DNA of 60,560 bases from Deltaproteobacteria bacterium (lineage in GTDB: Bacteria; Desulfobacterota; Desulfuromonadia; Desulfuromonadales; JAAYDE01), in the NCBI GenBank assembly GCA_016934985.1, contig JAFGRU010000043.1, positions 1-60,560 of the forward strand, in the 5' to 3' direction. Shown one piece after another: positions 1-7,971 of this stretch. Every line of letters starts with the position of its first letter. Position 1 is the stretch's first letter. Below the pieces are notes generated by a model. That model did not search any database. It was not told the origin of the DNA and saw only the letters and a list, made by a program, of their open reading frames with translations. A program made the position numbers and the translations under genes.

Positions 1-525
1 CGCAAGGTGGTGGGAAATTCCAACGTGACGGAAGTTCTGACGACCGACCGTGCTCTCCTGGCATCCCTGATCCAGAAGGATCTCCAGGCTACTTTCAACG
101 ATTATGACATTGGCGTTCGCATTGTAACGGTCAAATTTCAGGACGTGAATCCTCCCGGCCCGGTGAGGGCCGCCTTCAATGAGGTCAACGAAGCTGAACA
201 GCAGAAGGAAAGCCTGATTTTTCAGGCCCGGGAGCAGTATAACCGCGAGGTTCCAAAAGCACGCGGGGTGGCGAAAAGCCGGATTCTGGAGGCCGAGGGG
301 TATGCGGTTGAGCGCATCAATCGCGCCCAGGGGGAAGCTAAACGGTTCTCGGCCCTGTTGACGGAGTACCGGAAAGCCCCTGAGGTGACACGCCGACGAT
401 TCTACATCGAGACCCTGGAGCAGGTTTTTCCGAAAGTCAGTGAAATTTATATCATGGATAAAGAAGGAGCCGGGGCCTTGCCTCTCCTCCCCCTGCGGCA
501 GTTTGAAAAGGAGGTCAAACAATGA
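1..525 (+). CDS. hflK: HflK, C-terminal part (5' end outside window)
   Basis: This is the C-terminal part of HflK, a membrane-anchored band-7/SPFH protein that forms a complex with HflC and modulates the FtsH protease. The reading frame is open from base 1, so the N-terminus and membrane anchor lie upstream. Visible parts are the end of the band-7 domain (IVTVKFQDVNPPGPVRAAF) and the long charged helix typical of SPFH proteins (EAEQQKESLIFQAREQYNRE, then RILEAEGYAVERINRAQGEA). The stop codon overlaps the hflC start as ATGA, which supports translational coupling and the HflK rather than HflC assignment. Family membership is clear; the effect on FtsH is family knowledge. Confidence 0.93.
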   Translation, partial: RKVVGNSNVTEVLTTDRALLASLIQKDLQATFNDYDIGVRIVTVKFQDVNPPGPVRAAFNEVNEAEQQKESLIFQAREQYNREVPKARGVAKSRILEAEGYAVERINRAQGEAKRFSALLTEYRKAPEVTRRRFYIETLEQVFPKVSEIYIMDKEGAGALPLLPLRQFEKEVKQ

Positions 526-1466
526 AAAGACCTGCCATTATTCTTTTGCTGATCATTCTGGCCCTTTTTCTCCAAGGCGGATTTTTTATCGTCAGCGAAG
601 GCGAACAGGCCATTGTCACCCAATTCGGCCGGCCGGTCGGGGATGTCCGTTTGGCCGGTCTCCATTTTAAAATTCCTTTCATTCAGGAAATTCATAGTTT
701 CGAGCGGCGCATCCTGAAATGGGACGGGGATCCCAATCAGATCCCGACAAAGGACAAGCGGTATATCTTTCTCGACACCACAGCGCGCTGGAAAATTTCG
801 GATCCATTGCAGTTCTTTAAAACCGTGGGCACGGAAAGCGGCGCGTTGAGCCGTCTCGACGACATCATCGATTCCGTGGTTCGCGATGCCGTTTCCGGGC
901 ATCTGCTGGTTGAACTGGTCCGCGGCAAAGACTATAAACCTTCGCTGCAGAGCGGGGATGCTGCGGTGGAGGAAATAGAGATTGAAGGAAAGCCCGTGGA
1001 CAAGTCTTCCCTGGTCGGCCGGGAAGAAATTCTCGAGGATATTCTCGCCAGAGCGCGGGAAAATACCCCGGAATACGGCATCGATCTCATCGATGTGCAG
1101 ATCAAAAGAATCAATTACGTCGATCAGGTAAGGCAACGGGTTTACGAGAGAATGATATCGGAGCGGAAAAAAGTCGCCGCTGAATTCCGTTCGGAAGGAG
1201 AGGGCGAAAAGGCGGATATCCTTGGTCAGATGCAGAAAGAACTGAAAACGATTCAGTCCGATGCTTACCGTCTGTCGGTTCAGATCCGGGGTGAAGCGGA
1301 TGCCACCGCTACCGCCATCTATGCCAAAGCCTATGGCGAAGATCCTGAATTTTATGCTTTTTTGAGAACGCTGGAGGCTTATCCGAAAACTATTCAGAAT
1401 AACAGCCGCATGGTGCTTTCAACGGATTCGGATTTTTATCGTTATCTGAAAAGCCTGAAAAAATGA
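522..1466 (+). CDS. hflC: HflC, band-7/SPFH partner of HflK
   Basis: HflC pairs with HflK in an inner-membrane SPFH complex that restrains FtsH proteolysis. The 314-residue protein has an N-terminal membrane anchor (about residues 5-24), then the band-7 domain beginning with SEGEQAIVTQFGRPVGDV. A charged helix with VRQRVYERMISERKKVAAEF follows, and the region ending in LEAYPKTIQ is typical of the family. Length is normal for HflC. The ATG at 522 overlaps the hflK stop and is preceded by AAAAGGAGG at 506-514. A strong hairpin terminator follows 15 bases after the stop, so hflKC ends its transcription unit here. Confidence 0.95.
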   Translation: MKRPAIILLLIILALFLQGGFFIVSEGEQAIVTQFGRPVGDVRLAGLHFKIPFIQEIHSFERRILKWDGDPNQIPTKDKRYIFLDTTARWKISDPLQFFKTVGTESGALSRLDDIIDSVVRDAVSGHLLVELVRGKDYKPSLQSGDAAVEEIEIEGKPVDKSSLVGREEILEDILARARENTPEYGIDLIDVQIKRINYVDQVRQRVYERMISERKKVAAEFRSEGEGEKADILGQMQKELKTIQSDAYRLSVQIRGEADATATAIYAKAYGEDPEFYAFLRTLEAYPKTIQNNSRMVLSTDSDFYRYLKSLKK

Positions 1467-1481
1467 CTGTTTGCAAGTTTA

Positions 1482-1522
1482 AACCAAAAAAGGAGGCCGG
1501 GACACGGCCTCCTTTTTTGGTT
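1482..1522. terminator. Bidirectional rho-independent terminator
   Basis: A perfect 17-bp inverted repeat (arms 1482-1498 and 1506-1522) has a 7-base loop. Its arms carry A and T runs at the base, so it can end transcripts from either side. It lies between hflC on the plus strand and the rhodanese-ferritin gene on the minus strand. Confidence 0.9.
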
Positions 1523-1548
1523 CCGCGGGGTTCAAAAGATTTTTCTTT

Positions 1549-2397
1549 TCAGGAGCGGGCGAGAATTTTATCGAGATAATTGCTCAAATGGCTGAGATGG
1601 GCTTTTTCCTCTTCGGCCAAAACCCGGAAAAGGTCGCGGGTCTCATCGTCTTCCATCTTTGGAATCATGAGCAGGTAACGATCATAGGCATTAGATTCAA
1701 AACTGATGGCCATCTGCAGGATTTCACCGAGATCGTGACTCTCCGCCCAGGCGAGGGCGTCTTTGAGTTTGATCCCGCCTTCCATGACCGGCTCCGGCGG
1801 CAGGGACGGTAATAGGGATTGGGGGAAGTTCTCGTCTTTTTCCTGGTGGGATATTTTTTCAAGAAGGACTTCGAGAAAAGCCTGGTGACGTTCCTCGATG
1901 AAACCCATCTGGTTGAAAAACGGCTCAGCTTCAGTATTTTGAAAACGTTCCGCCATTTTCAGGTAAAAGCTCTGGGTCGCGCTTTCAATGAGCCATGCCA
2001 GACCGATAAATTCCTCAATGCTACGGGCAGGTTCGAAGTAGGCCATACCCATTTCCGGTTCCCCTTCGGCGACCACGCCATTCCAGGCCTTGATTCCACC
2101 TTCCAGGCTGTAGACCTGTCGGAAGCCTGCGTGGCTGAGCATGGAAGCCGCTGCGCGGCTGCGAACCCCGATACCGCAGTAGGTGATGGTCGGTTTTTCA
2201 GGGTCAAGTTCCTTCATTTTTTCAGGCAGATCGCTCATGGGAACAAGGATCGCTCCCGGCAGGTGTTCCCGGGTATATTCTTTGGGTTGGCGCACGTCCA
2301 GGAGGTTGTATGCTTCCGGTTTGTTCTCCTGCAAAAATTTTCGAACCTTTTCTGCGGACCAGCTGGAAATCGGTTTGAAATAATCAAGAATACCCAT
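1549..2397 (-). CDS. Rhodanese domain fused to ferritin-like/rubrerythrin domain
   Basis: This 282-residue protein joins two domains. Residues about 12-108 form a single rhodanese module (LLDVRQPKEYTREHLPGA) whose active-site loop contains Cys74 in TYCGIGVRS, so it should carry persulfide sulfur. Residues about 125-280 form a ferritin-like four-helix bundle with two ligand pairs: Glu in IESATQ with the ExxH in EERHQAF, then Glu in ISFESNAYDRY with the ExxH in EEEKAHL. That is a di-iron pattern. The start ATG follows AAGGAG at good spacing. It lies 24 bases downstream of an FAD oxidoreductase on the same strand. A role in sulfide or peroxide handling is inference; the substrate is unknown. Confidence 0.88.
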   Translation of the reverse strand: MGILDYFKPISSWSAEKVRKFLQENKPEAYNLLDVRQPKEYTREHLPGAILVPMSDLPEKMKELDPEKPTITYCGIGVRSRAAASMLSHAGFRQVYSLEGGIKAWNGVVAEGEPEMGMAYFEPARSIEEFIGLAWLIESATQSFYLKMAERFQNTEAEPFFNQMGFIEERHQAFLEVLLEKISHQEKDENFPQSLLPSLPPEPVMEGGIKLKDALAWAESHDLGEILQMAISFESNAYDRYLLMIPKMEDDETRDLFRVLAEEEKAHLSHLSNYLDKILARS

Positions 2398-2421
2398 ATC
2401 TGTCGGCTCCTTGTGAGATGC

Positions 2422-3564
2422 TCAGTCTTGCTCGGGCTCCAAATTTTCGTTTCGTTCACCGGAGACCTGAAAGGTTTTCATGAAACGCTGATCGATCCAG
2501 TTCTTAATGATAAAGGCGGGTTTGCCATGGAAGATGATATTTCTGCGGTGAAAAACTCCTGTGCCGTCTCCCATGTTGAGGATCAGCAGGTAATCCTCTT
2601 GAGGTTCAAAATGGATAAGAGGGGTTTCTTCCAGGCTGGAAAGAAGGTTGTGAAAAAGGATAGGGTTTTCCCGGACGGCGTAAACACCTACTTTTGGCAG
2701 GGGGTGTTTTTCAAAACAGATGCAGTCACCGCCCCCGAAAATTTCAGGATAGGCGACGGACTGTAGATGGTCATTGACCATGAGGCCTCCGTCCGGCCCG
2801 ACGGGAAGACCGGAATCGCGAAAAACCGGGGATGGCGTTACCCCTAAAGCAGCAAAAGCTAAATCGTAGTCAAGAGTCTGCCCGTTGGAAAGGTTTGCCT
2901 TGCCGTTTTCCATGTGGGTTACATGCGCGCCCTGAAGAATCTGTATATTGCGCTTTTTTAGTGAATAGGCCGCCAGGTCTGCCACTTTGGGAGGGTGTTT
3001 TTTTAGCAGACCGCTGCCGGAAACCAAGGTAATATCTGCCTCGCCTTTCTGCTTTTGGGCGGCGGCCCAAACGTTGGCGACGATTTCCACGCCCGCGGGC
3101 CCGCCGCCGAGAACGAGAATTTTAGGCGTGCCTTTTTCCAATAAGGACAACAGCTTTTGACGCCCCTTGATGAGATTGATGATGGGTTTAACGGGAAGAA
3201 TATCGTCGCTTTTGGCTGCGATCTTTTCCAGGGGGACGCCGCTCCCGGTATTGAAGGAGGCAACATCATAGTTCAGGTTTTTTCCCGAAGCCAGGTGGAG
3301 GATGCGGGAGGACGGATCAATGCGGATAACGTGGTCTTCTATGAAATTCGCGCCGCGGTCCTGAACCATTTTTTTGACATTAAAGCGGATATCCTGGGGA
3401 CGGTAGTTGCCGGAAAGCATTCCCGGCCCCATGCCGGAGTAATAATGATGAGAAGAGGTGCTGACAAGTGTGAGATGGTGACCCTTCTGGGCAATTTCGG
3501 CCAGCCTCAGCATTACTGTCATATGAGCATGGCCGCCACCGACCAGAACCAAATGTTTTTTCAT
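2422..3564 (-). CDS. FAD/NAD-dependent oxidoreductase, NDH-2/SelD-N-domain-like
   Basis: A flavoprotein of the pyridine nucleotide-disulfide oxidoreductase superfamily. The N-terminal Rossmann motif reads LVLVGGGHAHMTVMLRL, and a second nucleotide-binding motif reads ILVLGGGPAGVEIVANV. The ending ALGVTPSPVFRDSGLPVGPD and FGGGDCICFE is a typical FAD-binding C-terminal motif. The GGGHAH start resembles the oxidoreductase domain that precedes SelD in some fused proteins and also NDH-2 and sulfide:quinone enzymes; it has no SelD domain. The ATG at 3564 has AAGGAG about nine bases upstream, better than an ATG 18 bases further out. It probably leads a two-gene operon with the rhodanese-ferritin gene. 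Substrate not determined. Confidence 0.85.
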   Translation of the reverse strand: MKKHLVLVGGGHAHMTVMLRLAEIAQKGHHLTLVSTSSHHYYSGMGPGMLSGNYRPQDIRFNVKKMVQDRGANFIEDHVIRIDPSSRILHLASGKNLNYDVASFNTGSGVPLEKIAAKSDDILPVKPIINLIKGRQKLLSLLEKGTPKILVLGGGPAGVEIVANVWAAAQKQKGEADITLVSGSGLLKKHPPKVADLAAYSLKKRNIQILQGAHVTHMENGKANLSNGQTLDYDLAFAALGVTPSPVFRDSGLPVGPDGGLMVNDHLQSVAYPEIFGGGDCICFEKHPLPKVGVYAVRENPILFHNLLSSLEETPLIHFEPQEDYLLILNMGDGTGVFHRRNIIFHGKPAFIIKNWIDQRFMKTFQVSGERNENLEPEQD

Positions 3565-3750
3565 GCTATTTATCTCCTTCAAGTGAGGATAGAACCCAAT
3601 CCCTTATCTGTCAAATCATTGTGAGAGAAAATTTATTTTTTCCGGAGAATTGGAGTGGAATAATGCCGTTATTCCTTGATTGGAACAAGAAGTTTTCAAC
3701 TGTGTTGCCGGCTTTCCAATTTTTAGGGTGGAGGACTTTTGAGTTTGCTC

Positions 3751-3779
3751 TTGAAAAAGGCATTAGCCTTCCCTAGGAT
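3751..3779 (+). promoter_or_regulatory. Putative sigma-70 promoter upstream of yhbY
   Basis: TTGAAA at 3751-3756 and TAGGAT at 3774-3779 are separated by 17 bases. They lie in the 446-base gap before the YhbY gene and point toward it. Based only on consensus match. Confidence 0.45.
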
Positions 3780-3844
3780 GGTTTTCGAGTTGCCATTATG
3801 AGGTATGATGGGACCCTGGCGCAAGTCAATGCCCTGTCTAAATC

Positions 3845-3877
3845 TTCAAAAATCACCGATGAACCGAGATTTTTGAA
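3845..3877. repeat. Perfect 10-bp inverted repeat in the yhbY leader
   Basis: Arms at 3845-3854 (TTCAAAAATC) and 3868-3877 are perfect complements with a 13-base loop. The hairpin lies about 65 bases downstream of the putative promoter and about 135 bases before the YhbY start, so it would be in the 5' leader. No T run follows, so it is not a simple terminator. The rest of the gap 3565-4010 shows nothing recognisable. Confidence 0.5.
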
Positions 3878-4010
3878 ACACTTCAGGCAAAGCGATTAAA
3901 ATTTTTCCCAACCCTGAGGCACGGGTTCAGGTTCAAACTTTGTAAAAAAAGAGCGTTTGGATGTTTTTGTCTGAAGAAAATAGAAGAGCCGGACTTTGAA
4001 GGAGAAATTA

Positions 4011-4334
4011 ATGGAGAATGTTCCCGTAGAAGGACTTAAAAGCCATCAGAAGAAATATTTAAAAGCGATGGCACATGGGCTGAAGCCTCTTGTCTTTGTC
4101 GGCCGCAAAGGGCTTTCGCCAGCCTTGACCGGGGCCTTGAATGAAGCTCTTGATGTACATGAACTAATTAAGGTTAAGTTTTTGGAATTTAAGGAGAAAG
4201 AAGTTAAAAAGCAGATGGCCGACGCGATTTCGAAAGAGACGGCTGCGACGCTGGTGGGGATAGTCGGTCACATAGCCATTTTTTTCAGACCTCAGGCTGA
4301 TCCTGAGCGAAGAAAAATCTCTCTCCCCTTGTAA
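4011..4334 (+). CDS. yhbY: YhbY/CRS1-CRM domain RNA-binding protein
   Basis: A 107-residue single CRM-domain protein. Such proteins associate with pre-50S ribosomal subunits and act in assembly (family knowledge). Diagnostic features are KSHQKKYLKAMAHGLKPLVF near the N-terminus, the loop VFVGRKGLSPALTGALNEAL, and the conserved ELIKVKF strand. The ATG at 4011 has AAGGAG seven bases upstream; an upstream in-frame TTG at 3996 lacks a ribosome site, so the shorter form is used. An S1-repeat protein follows 62 bases downstream, giving two RNA-binding genes together. Confidence 0.9.
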   Translation: MENVPVEGLKSHQKKYLKAMAHGLKPLVFVGRKGLSPALTGALNEALDVHELIKVKFLEFKEKEVKKQMADAISKETAATLVGIVGHIAIFFRPQADPERRKISLPL

Positions 4335-4396
4335 TTGAAGGTTGAGCACATCCTGTCGGATGCAGAGGGATTACAAACGAAAGATTCGAGGTGGAT

Positions 4397-5593
4397 ATGG
4401 AAGAAAATGAGAACAACATCAATGAAGAGGAAAATTTTGCCGAGCTGCTGGAGGAAAGCCTGGCTTCGTCGGGAACGCGTCTTCAGCCCGGTCAAAAAGT
4501 TTCGGCGACCATTCTGCAGATCGGGCACGAATGGATTTTTCTGGATGTCGGTCAAAAAGGGGAAGGGATTCTGGATGTTCGGGAAATACTGGATGAAGAC
4601 GGGAATCCTACCGTCTCTGCGGGTGATAAACTGAGCGCTTATTTTCTTTCCGGTAGAGGTGGAGAGTTGCGCTTCACCACCCGCCTCGGCAGCGGGGCCG
4701 CCGGCATGTCCCAGATGGAGGAGGCCTGGCGTAATGGCATCCCTGTTGAGGGCAGGCTGGAAAAAGAGATTAAAGGAGGTTATGAGGTCAAACTTCCCGG
4801 CGGGGTCAGGGCCTTTTGTCCGTTTTCCCAGCTTGGTCTACTGCGGCGTCAGGATATCGACAATCCGGTCGGGGAATCCCTGGCCTTCAAAATTACCCAG
4901 TTTAGTGAGCAGGGGCGCAATATCGTCGTGTCTCACCGTGTGATTGTAGAAGAAGAGCGCGCTCAACTGCGGGAAAAACTTAAAGAGACTCTGCAGGTCG
5001 GGCAGGTGGTTAAAGGTTGTGTGACCAATCTCAAAGACTTCGGTGCTTTTGTCGATATCGGTGGGATAGAGGGGTTGCTGCCCTTGGCTGAAATTTCCTA
5101 CGGTCATGTCGAGGATATCAACAGCGTTCTTCAAATTGGCCAGGAGTTGGAAGTGGCGATAAAGAGTTGTGATTGGGAAAACAATCGTTTCTCTTTCAGC
5201 CTCAGGGAAACTCTGGCGGATCCCTGGAGTCGTGTCGGTTCAGCTTTTGTCGAAGGCGGAACCTATAACGGCAAGGTGGCGAGACTGACCAACTTCGGTG
5301 CTTTTATTACACTGGAAGACGGTGTTGACGGTCTGATCCATATTTCCCGCCTGGGTGGCGGTCGAAAAGTCAAGGATGTCCGGGAGGTGTTCCGTCCGGG
5401 AGAAACCGTGGTTGTCAGCATCGAGAAGATTGACCTGGAGAAGCGGCGCATTTCACTCTTGCCTGCTGATGATGAATGTGATGGGGAAGAGGTTCCGACC
5501 ACCCACATTGAAAAACCGGCTTCGAAGGGGATGGGAACCCTGGGGGATCTCATGGTGGCTAAAGAGAAGCGGAAGAAAAGAAAAAAACGTTGA
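4397..5593 (+). CDS. S1 RNA-binding protein with four S1 repeats (RpsA-like)
   Basis: A protein of about 398 residues built from four S1-type OB-fold repeats. The last two are clearest: residues about 200-275 (VGQVVKGCVTNLKDFGAFVD) and about 285-355 (YNGKVARLTNFGAFITLEDG, then GLIHISRLGGG). The first two, about 35-100 and 118-180, are more diverged. The tail is strongly basic (AKEKRKKRKKR). It is shorter than six-repeat ribosomal protein S1, so it is more likely an S1-like accessory factor in translation or RNA handling than RpsA itself. The ATG at 4397 follows a GAGGTGG site; a GTG at 4391 is an alternative. A terminator follows. Confidence 0.85.
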   Translation: MEENENNINEEENFAELLEESLASSGTRLQPGQKVSATILQIGHEWIFLDVGQKGEGILDVREILDEDGNPTVSAGDKLSAYFLSGRGGELRFTTRLGSGAAGMSQMEEAWRNGIPVEGRLEKEIKGGYEVKLPGGVRAFCPFSQLGLLRRQDIDNPVGESLAFKITQFSEQGRNIVVSHRVIVEEERAQLREKLKETLQVGQVVKGCVTNLKDFGAFVDIGGIEGLLPLAEISYGHVEDINSVLQIGQELEVAIKSCDWENNRFSFSLRETLADPWSRVGSAFVEGGTYNGKVARLTNFGAFITLEDGVDGLIHISRLGGGRKVKDVREVFRPGETVVVSIEKIDLEKRRISLLPADDECDGEEVPTTHIEKPASKGMGTLGDLMVAKEKRKKRKKR

Positions 5594-5621
5594 AAATTCG
5601 GATATAATTAATTGGTATGAC

Positions 5622-5658
5622 GAATGGGGAGAGCCACGATTAATTCTCCCCATTTTTT
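5622..5658 (+). terminator. Rho-independent terminator after S1 protein gene
   Basis: Arms ATGGGGAGA (5623-5631) and TCTCCCCAT (5644-5652) are perfect complements, and a run of T continues to 5658. Confidence 0.85.
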
Positions 5659-5740
5659 TCTGAGTTGATTAGTTGGAACAATCCTTGAAGTCTCTTTAAA
5701 TTGGAAAGTTTGGTCAAAAAAAGTCTTTGGAGATGACCGC

Positions 5741-6952
5741 ATGCCTGCTGGTGACCTGTTCAACAGCACGATTCTCGCATCCTTTCAGGATGGCAAAAAA
5801 ACCCGGCAGTTAAAGAGCTTGCTTAAAGGTCTTGGGGTTCGTATAAGTTTGCCGACCAATCTTCACGAAGCGTATAAAAACCTGAGGGATCAGAAGCCGG
5901 ATGTGGTCATTGTTGAGCCCGTTCTAAGCAGCAAAGGGGCTGAAATACTTCTGACGGATTTTTTGAATCACTGCCGAACCGATGGAATTGCCGTGATTCT
6001 TGTTGTTGATGACCCCCACCTTTCTCTGCCGTCCTGTTGCCAGGAGCTTCCCAGGGCCAACTTCCCGTTTATTGCCGAAGATGTGACTTTTAAAATTACT
6101 GCCGAGCATCAGATTGCCCAATTAAACAAAGAACTGGCCCAAGCTCGTGCGTTGTTGGAGAGGAGGGAGGAGGAACTTGCCGGCAGTTTGGAATCGGCTG
6201 CTTACATCCAAAGAAGTTTGATACCCCATGAAGCTCCTGAAATCCAGGAATTTTCCTTTGCTTGGGAGTTCCTTCCCAGTGAGCACGGGCTTGTCGGGGG
6301 AGATCTTTTCAATGTGGTGAGGCTGGATGAAAATTTTCTCGGAGTCTATATCCTGGATGTCAGTGGCCATGGTTTCCCAGCCGCCATGGTGACGGTTTCC
6401 CTTTCCCAGGCCCTTGATCAGCATTTGAGTCAGGTCGTCAAAAAAAGGGTCAGTTATCCGCCTTTTTATCAGATTGTTCCCCCTGCGGAAGTCCTCGCTT
6501 ACCTCAATCAGGAATACCCGGTTGAAAGGTTTGAAAAGTTTTTTACCATTTGTTATGCCGTACTGGACATGCGTACGGGCAAGGTTCGGTTCAGCAACGC
6601 CGGGCACCCGCTTCCGGTGGTTATCAGGCGTGATGGTACGGTGATACCCTTGGAAGAGCGGGGAACGATTGTCGGACTCATTGATGCCCCTTTTCCTGAA
6701 GAGGAAGTCGTCTTGGCAAAAGGGGATAGGCTTTATTTTTATACCGACGGGATTACCGAACACCAGAATGGGGAAGGTACCTTTTTTGGAGAGGCCCGCC
6801 TTTACGAAACCTTGAGCCGGTGTGTGGGAGAGTCCTTGGAAAATGCCTGTAAAAGCGTTATTTCCTCCCTCTCGAGTTTTTCCGGACAATCGAAAGTCCG
6901 AGACGACATTACCTTGTTGGGGGTTGAATACACAGGGTTTTCCGGCTCCTGA
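5741..6952 (+). CDS. PP2C/SpoIIE-type phosphatase with degenerate receiver domain
   Basis: A 403-residue RsbU-like regulator. Residues about 10-115 look like a response-regulator receiver fold, but the strand that normally ends in the phospho-accepting Asp reads KPDVVIVEP, with Glu59 in place of Asp. A short coiled coil (about 125-155) follows, then a SpoIIE/PP2C phosphatase domain with the metal-binding motifs GLVGGDLFNV, LDVSGHGFPAAMV, RFSNAGHPLPVV, LYFYTDGITE and VRDDITLLGV. It should dephosphorylate a serine on an anti-sigma antagonist (family knowledge); no such partner lies nearby. GGAGATG precedes the ATG. The Glu suggests a constitutive or phosphorylation-independent receiver, which is inference. 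Confidence 0.88.
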   Translation: MPAGDLFNSTILASFQDGKKTRQLKSLLKGLGVRISLPTNLHEAYKNLRDQKPDVVIVEPVLSSKGAEILLTDFLNHCRTDGIAVILVVDDPHLSLPSCCQELPRANFPFIAEDVTFKITAEHQIAQLNKELAQARALLERREEELAGSLESAAYIQRSLIPHEAPEIQEFSFAWEFLPSEHGLVGGDLFNVVRLDENFLGVYILDVSGHGFPAAMVTVSLSQALDQHLSQVVKKRVSYPPFYQIVPPAEVLAYLNQEYPVERFEKFFTICYAVLDMRTGKVRFSNAGHPLPVVIRRDGTVIPLEERGTIVGLIDAPFPEEEVVLAKGDRLYFYTDGITEHQNGEGTFFGEARLYETLSRCVGESLENACKSVISSLSSFSGQSKVRDDITLLGVEYTGFSGS

Positions 6953-7072
6953 GCCCGGTTTAGTTTTCTTTCATCCAATGTAGGATCCCTTTTTCCCACT
7001 ACAGTTTGTCCAATTACGTTCAATTTTAAGAAAACCTGTAATTATTCAGTTTATCAGCGCAATGCCTCGCAT

Positions 7073-7168
7073 CGCCCATTCCAAGGGCCTCGTGAACCCA
7101 TCCATGGAGCCTAGCTGCCGCCATCCGGGTGGCAGATGCCCTTTCCATGGGCGACACAAGTCCTTGTG
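7073..7168. repeat. Nested inverted-repeat structure, possible repeat element or leader
   Basis: Outer arms 7073-7088 and 7138-7153 pair at 13 of 16 positions (CGCCCATTCCAAGGGC against its partner). Inside, CTGCC (7115-7119) and GGCAG (7131-7135) can form a second stem. A separate perfect hairpin, CACAAG-TC-CTTGTG, lies at 7155-7168. The block occupies most of the 356-base gap between the phosphatase and the methyltransferase. It matches no riboswitch I recognise. It could be a dispersed palindromic element or a structured leader. Confidence 0.5.
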
Positions 7169-7308
7169 CTGAATATTTACGAAAACCTTTCCATTCATAT
7201 TTTGGCCGGATGACTTTCTGTTCACAAATTGATAGGATGCCTGAAAAAGGTGTCTGTAACTGTAAATTATTATCAGTAATAGTTTTTGTCTTTAAATGGG
7301 GAGCTATT

Positions 7309-7935
7309 TTGACCAGCCGTTTTGATGAGATGGCGGCAAGCTGGGACGAGGACCCGCAGAAGGTGGAGCGTGCCTGTGCCGTTGCCCGGCAAATTCGCTG
7401 CCATGTGGCGCTGGACCCGGAGATGAAAGCTCTGGAATTTGGCTGTGGGACCGGGCTGCTGAGTTTTGCCCTTAAAGATGACCTGGGCCATATCACTCTT
7501 GTGGATAATTCCCCGGGTATGCTGGATGTTTTGGAAAGGAAAATAGCGGCCGGCGCAGTGAAGAATATGACGCCTCTGCTGCTCGACCTGACGTCGGGGG
7601 GAAAAGGGGTCAGAGAAAAATTCGACATTGTGTTTACGATGATGGCACTTCACCATATCCCTCAACCGGCAAGTGTTCTATCAGTACTCTTCAGTCTTCT
7701 CAATGATGGGGGTTATCTGGCCGTTGCCGAGCTTGAAAAAGGGGATACCTTGTTTCATGGAGCCGGTTTCGGCGAGCATGACGGGTTTAGCAGAAAAGAA
7801 CTTTCTATTATGGCTCAAAACGCAGGATTTGGTCTTGTTTGTTTTTGCGACTGTTTTACTATCCGGCGTAAAATCGAAGGGGTAGTTGAAAACTTCAATG
7901 TTTTTCTTATGCTGTGCCGAAAAAATGGCGGTTGA
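7309..7935 (+). CDS. Class I SAM-dependent methyltransferase
   Basis: A methyltransferase of about 208 residues with the SAM-binding motif ALEFGCGTGLLSFAL (residues about 41-55) and the acidic strand ITLVDNSPGM. The MALHHIPQPASVL motif resembles UbiE- and Tam-like small-molecule methyltransferases. Homology-like sequence begins at TSRFDEMAASWDEDP, directly after a TTG at 7309 that has GGGGAG six bases upstream. The open frame runs 60 codons further upstream through the inverted-repeat block, so I exclude that part. The next gene is a sulfur amino-acid enzyme 36 bases downstream. Acceptor substrate is unknown. Confidence 0.8.
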   Translation: MTSRFDEMAASWDEDPQKVERACAVARQIRCHVALDPEMKALEFGCGTGLLSFALKDDLGHITLVDNSPGMLDVLERKIAAGAVKNMTPLLLDLTSGGKGVREKFDIVFTMMALHHIPQPASVLSVLFSLLNDGGYLAVAELEKGDTLFHGAGFGEHDGFSRKELSIMAQNAGFGLVCFCDCFTIRRKIEGVVENFNVFLMLCRKNGG

Positions 7936-7971
7936 GGATAGGCTCCGAGACCAATAAAGGATATGTAAGTT

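Noticed and set aside
7129..7308. N-terminal extension of the methyltransferase
   Set aside because: It translates the inverted-repeat block and lacks family similarity; the TTG at 7309 has a good ribosome site.
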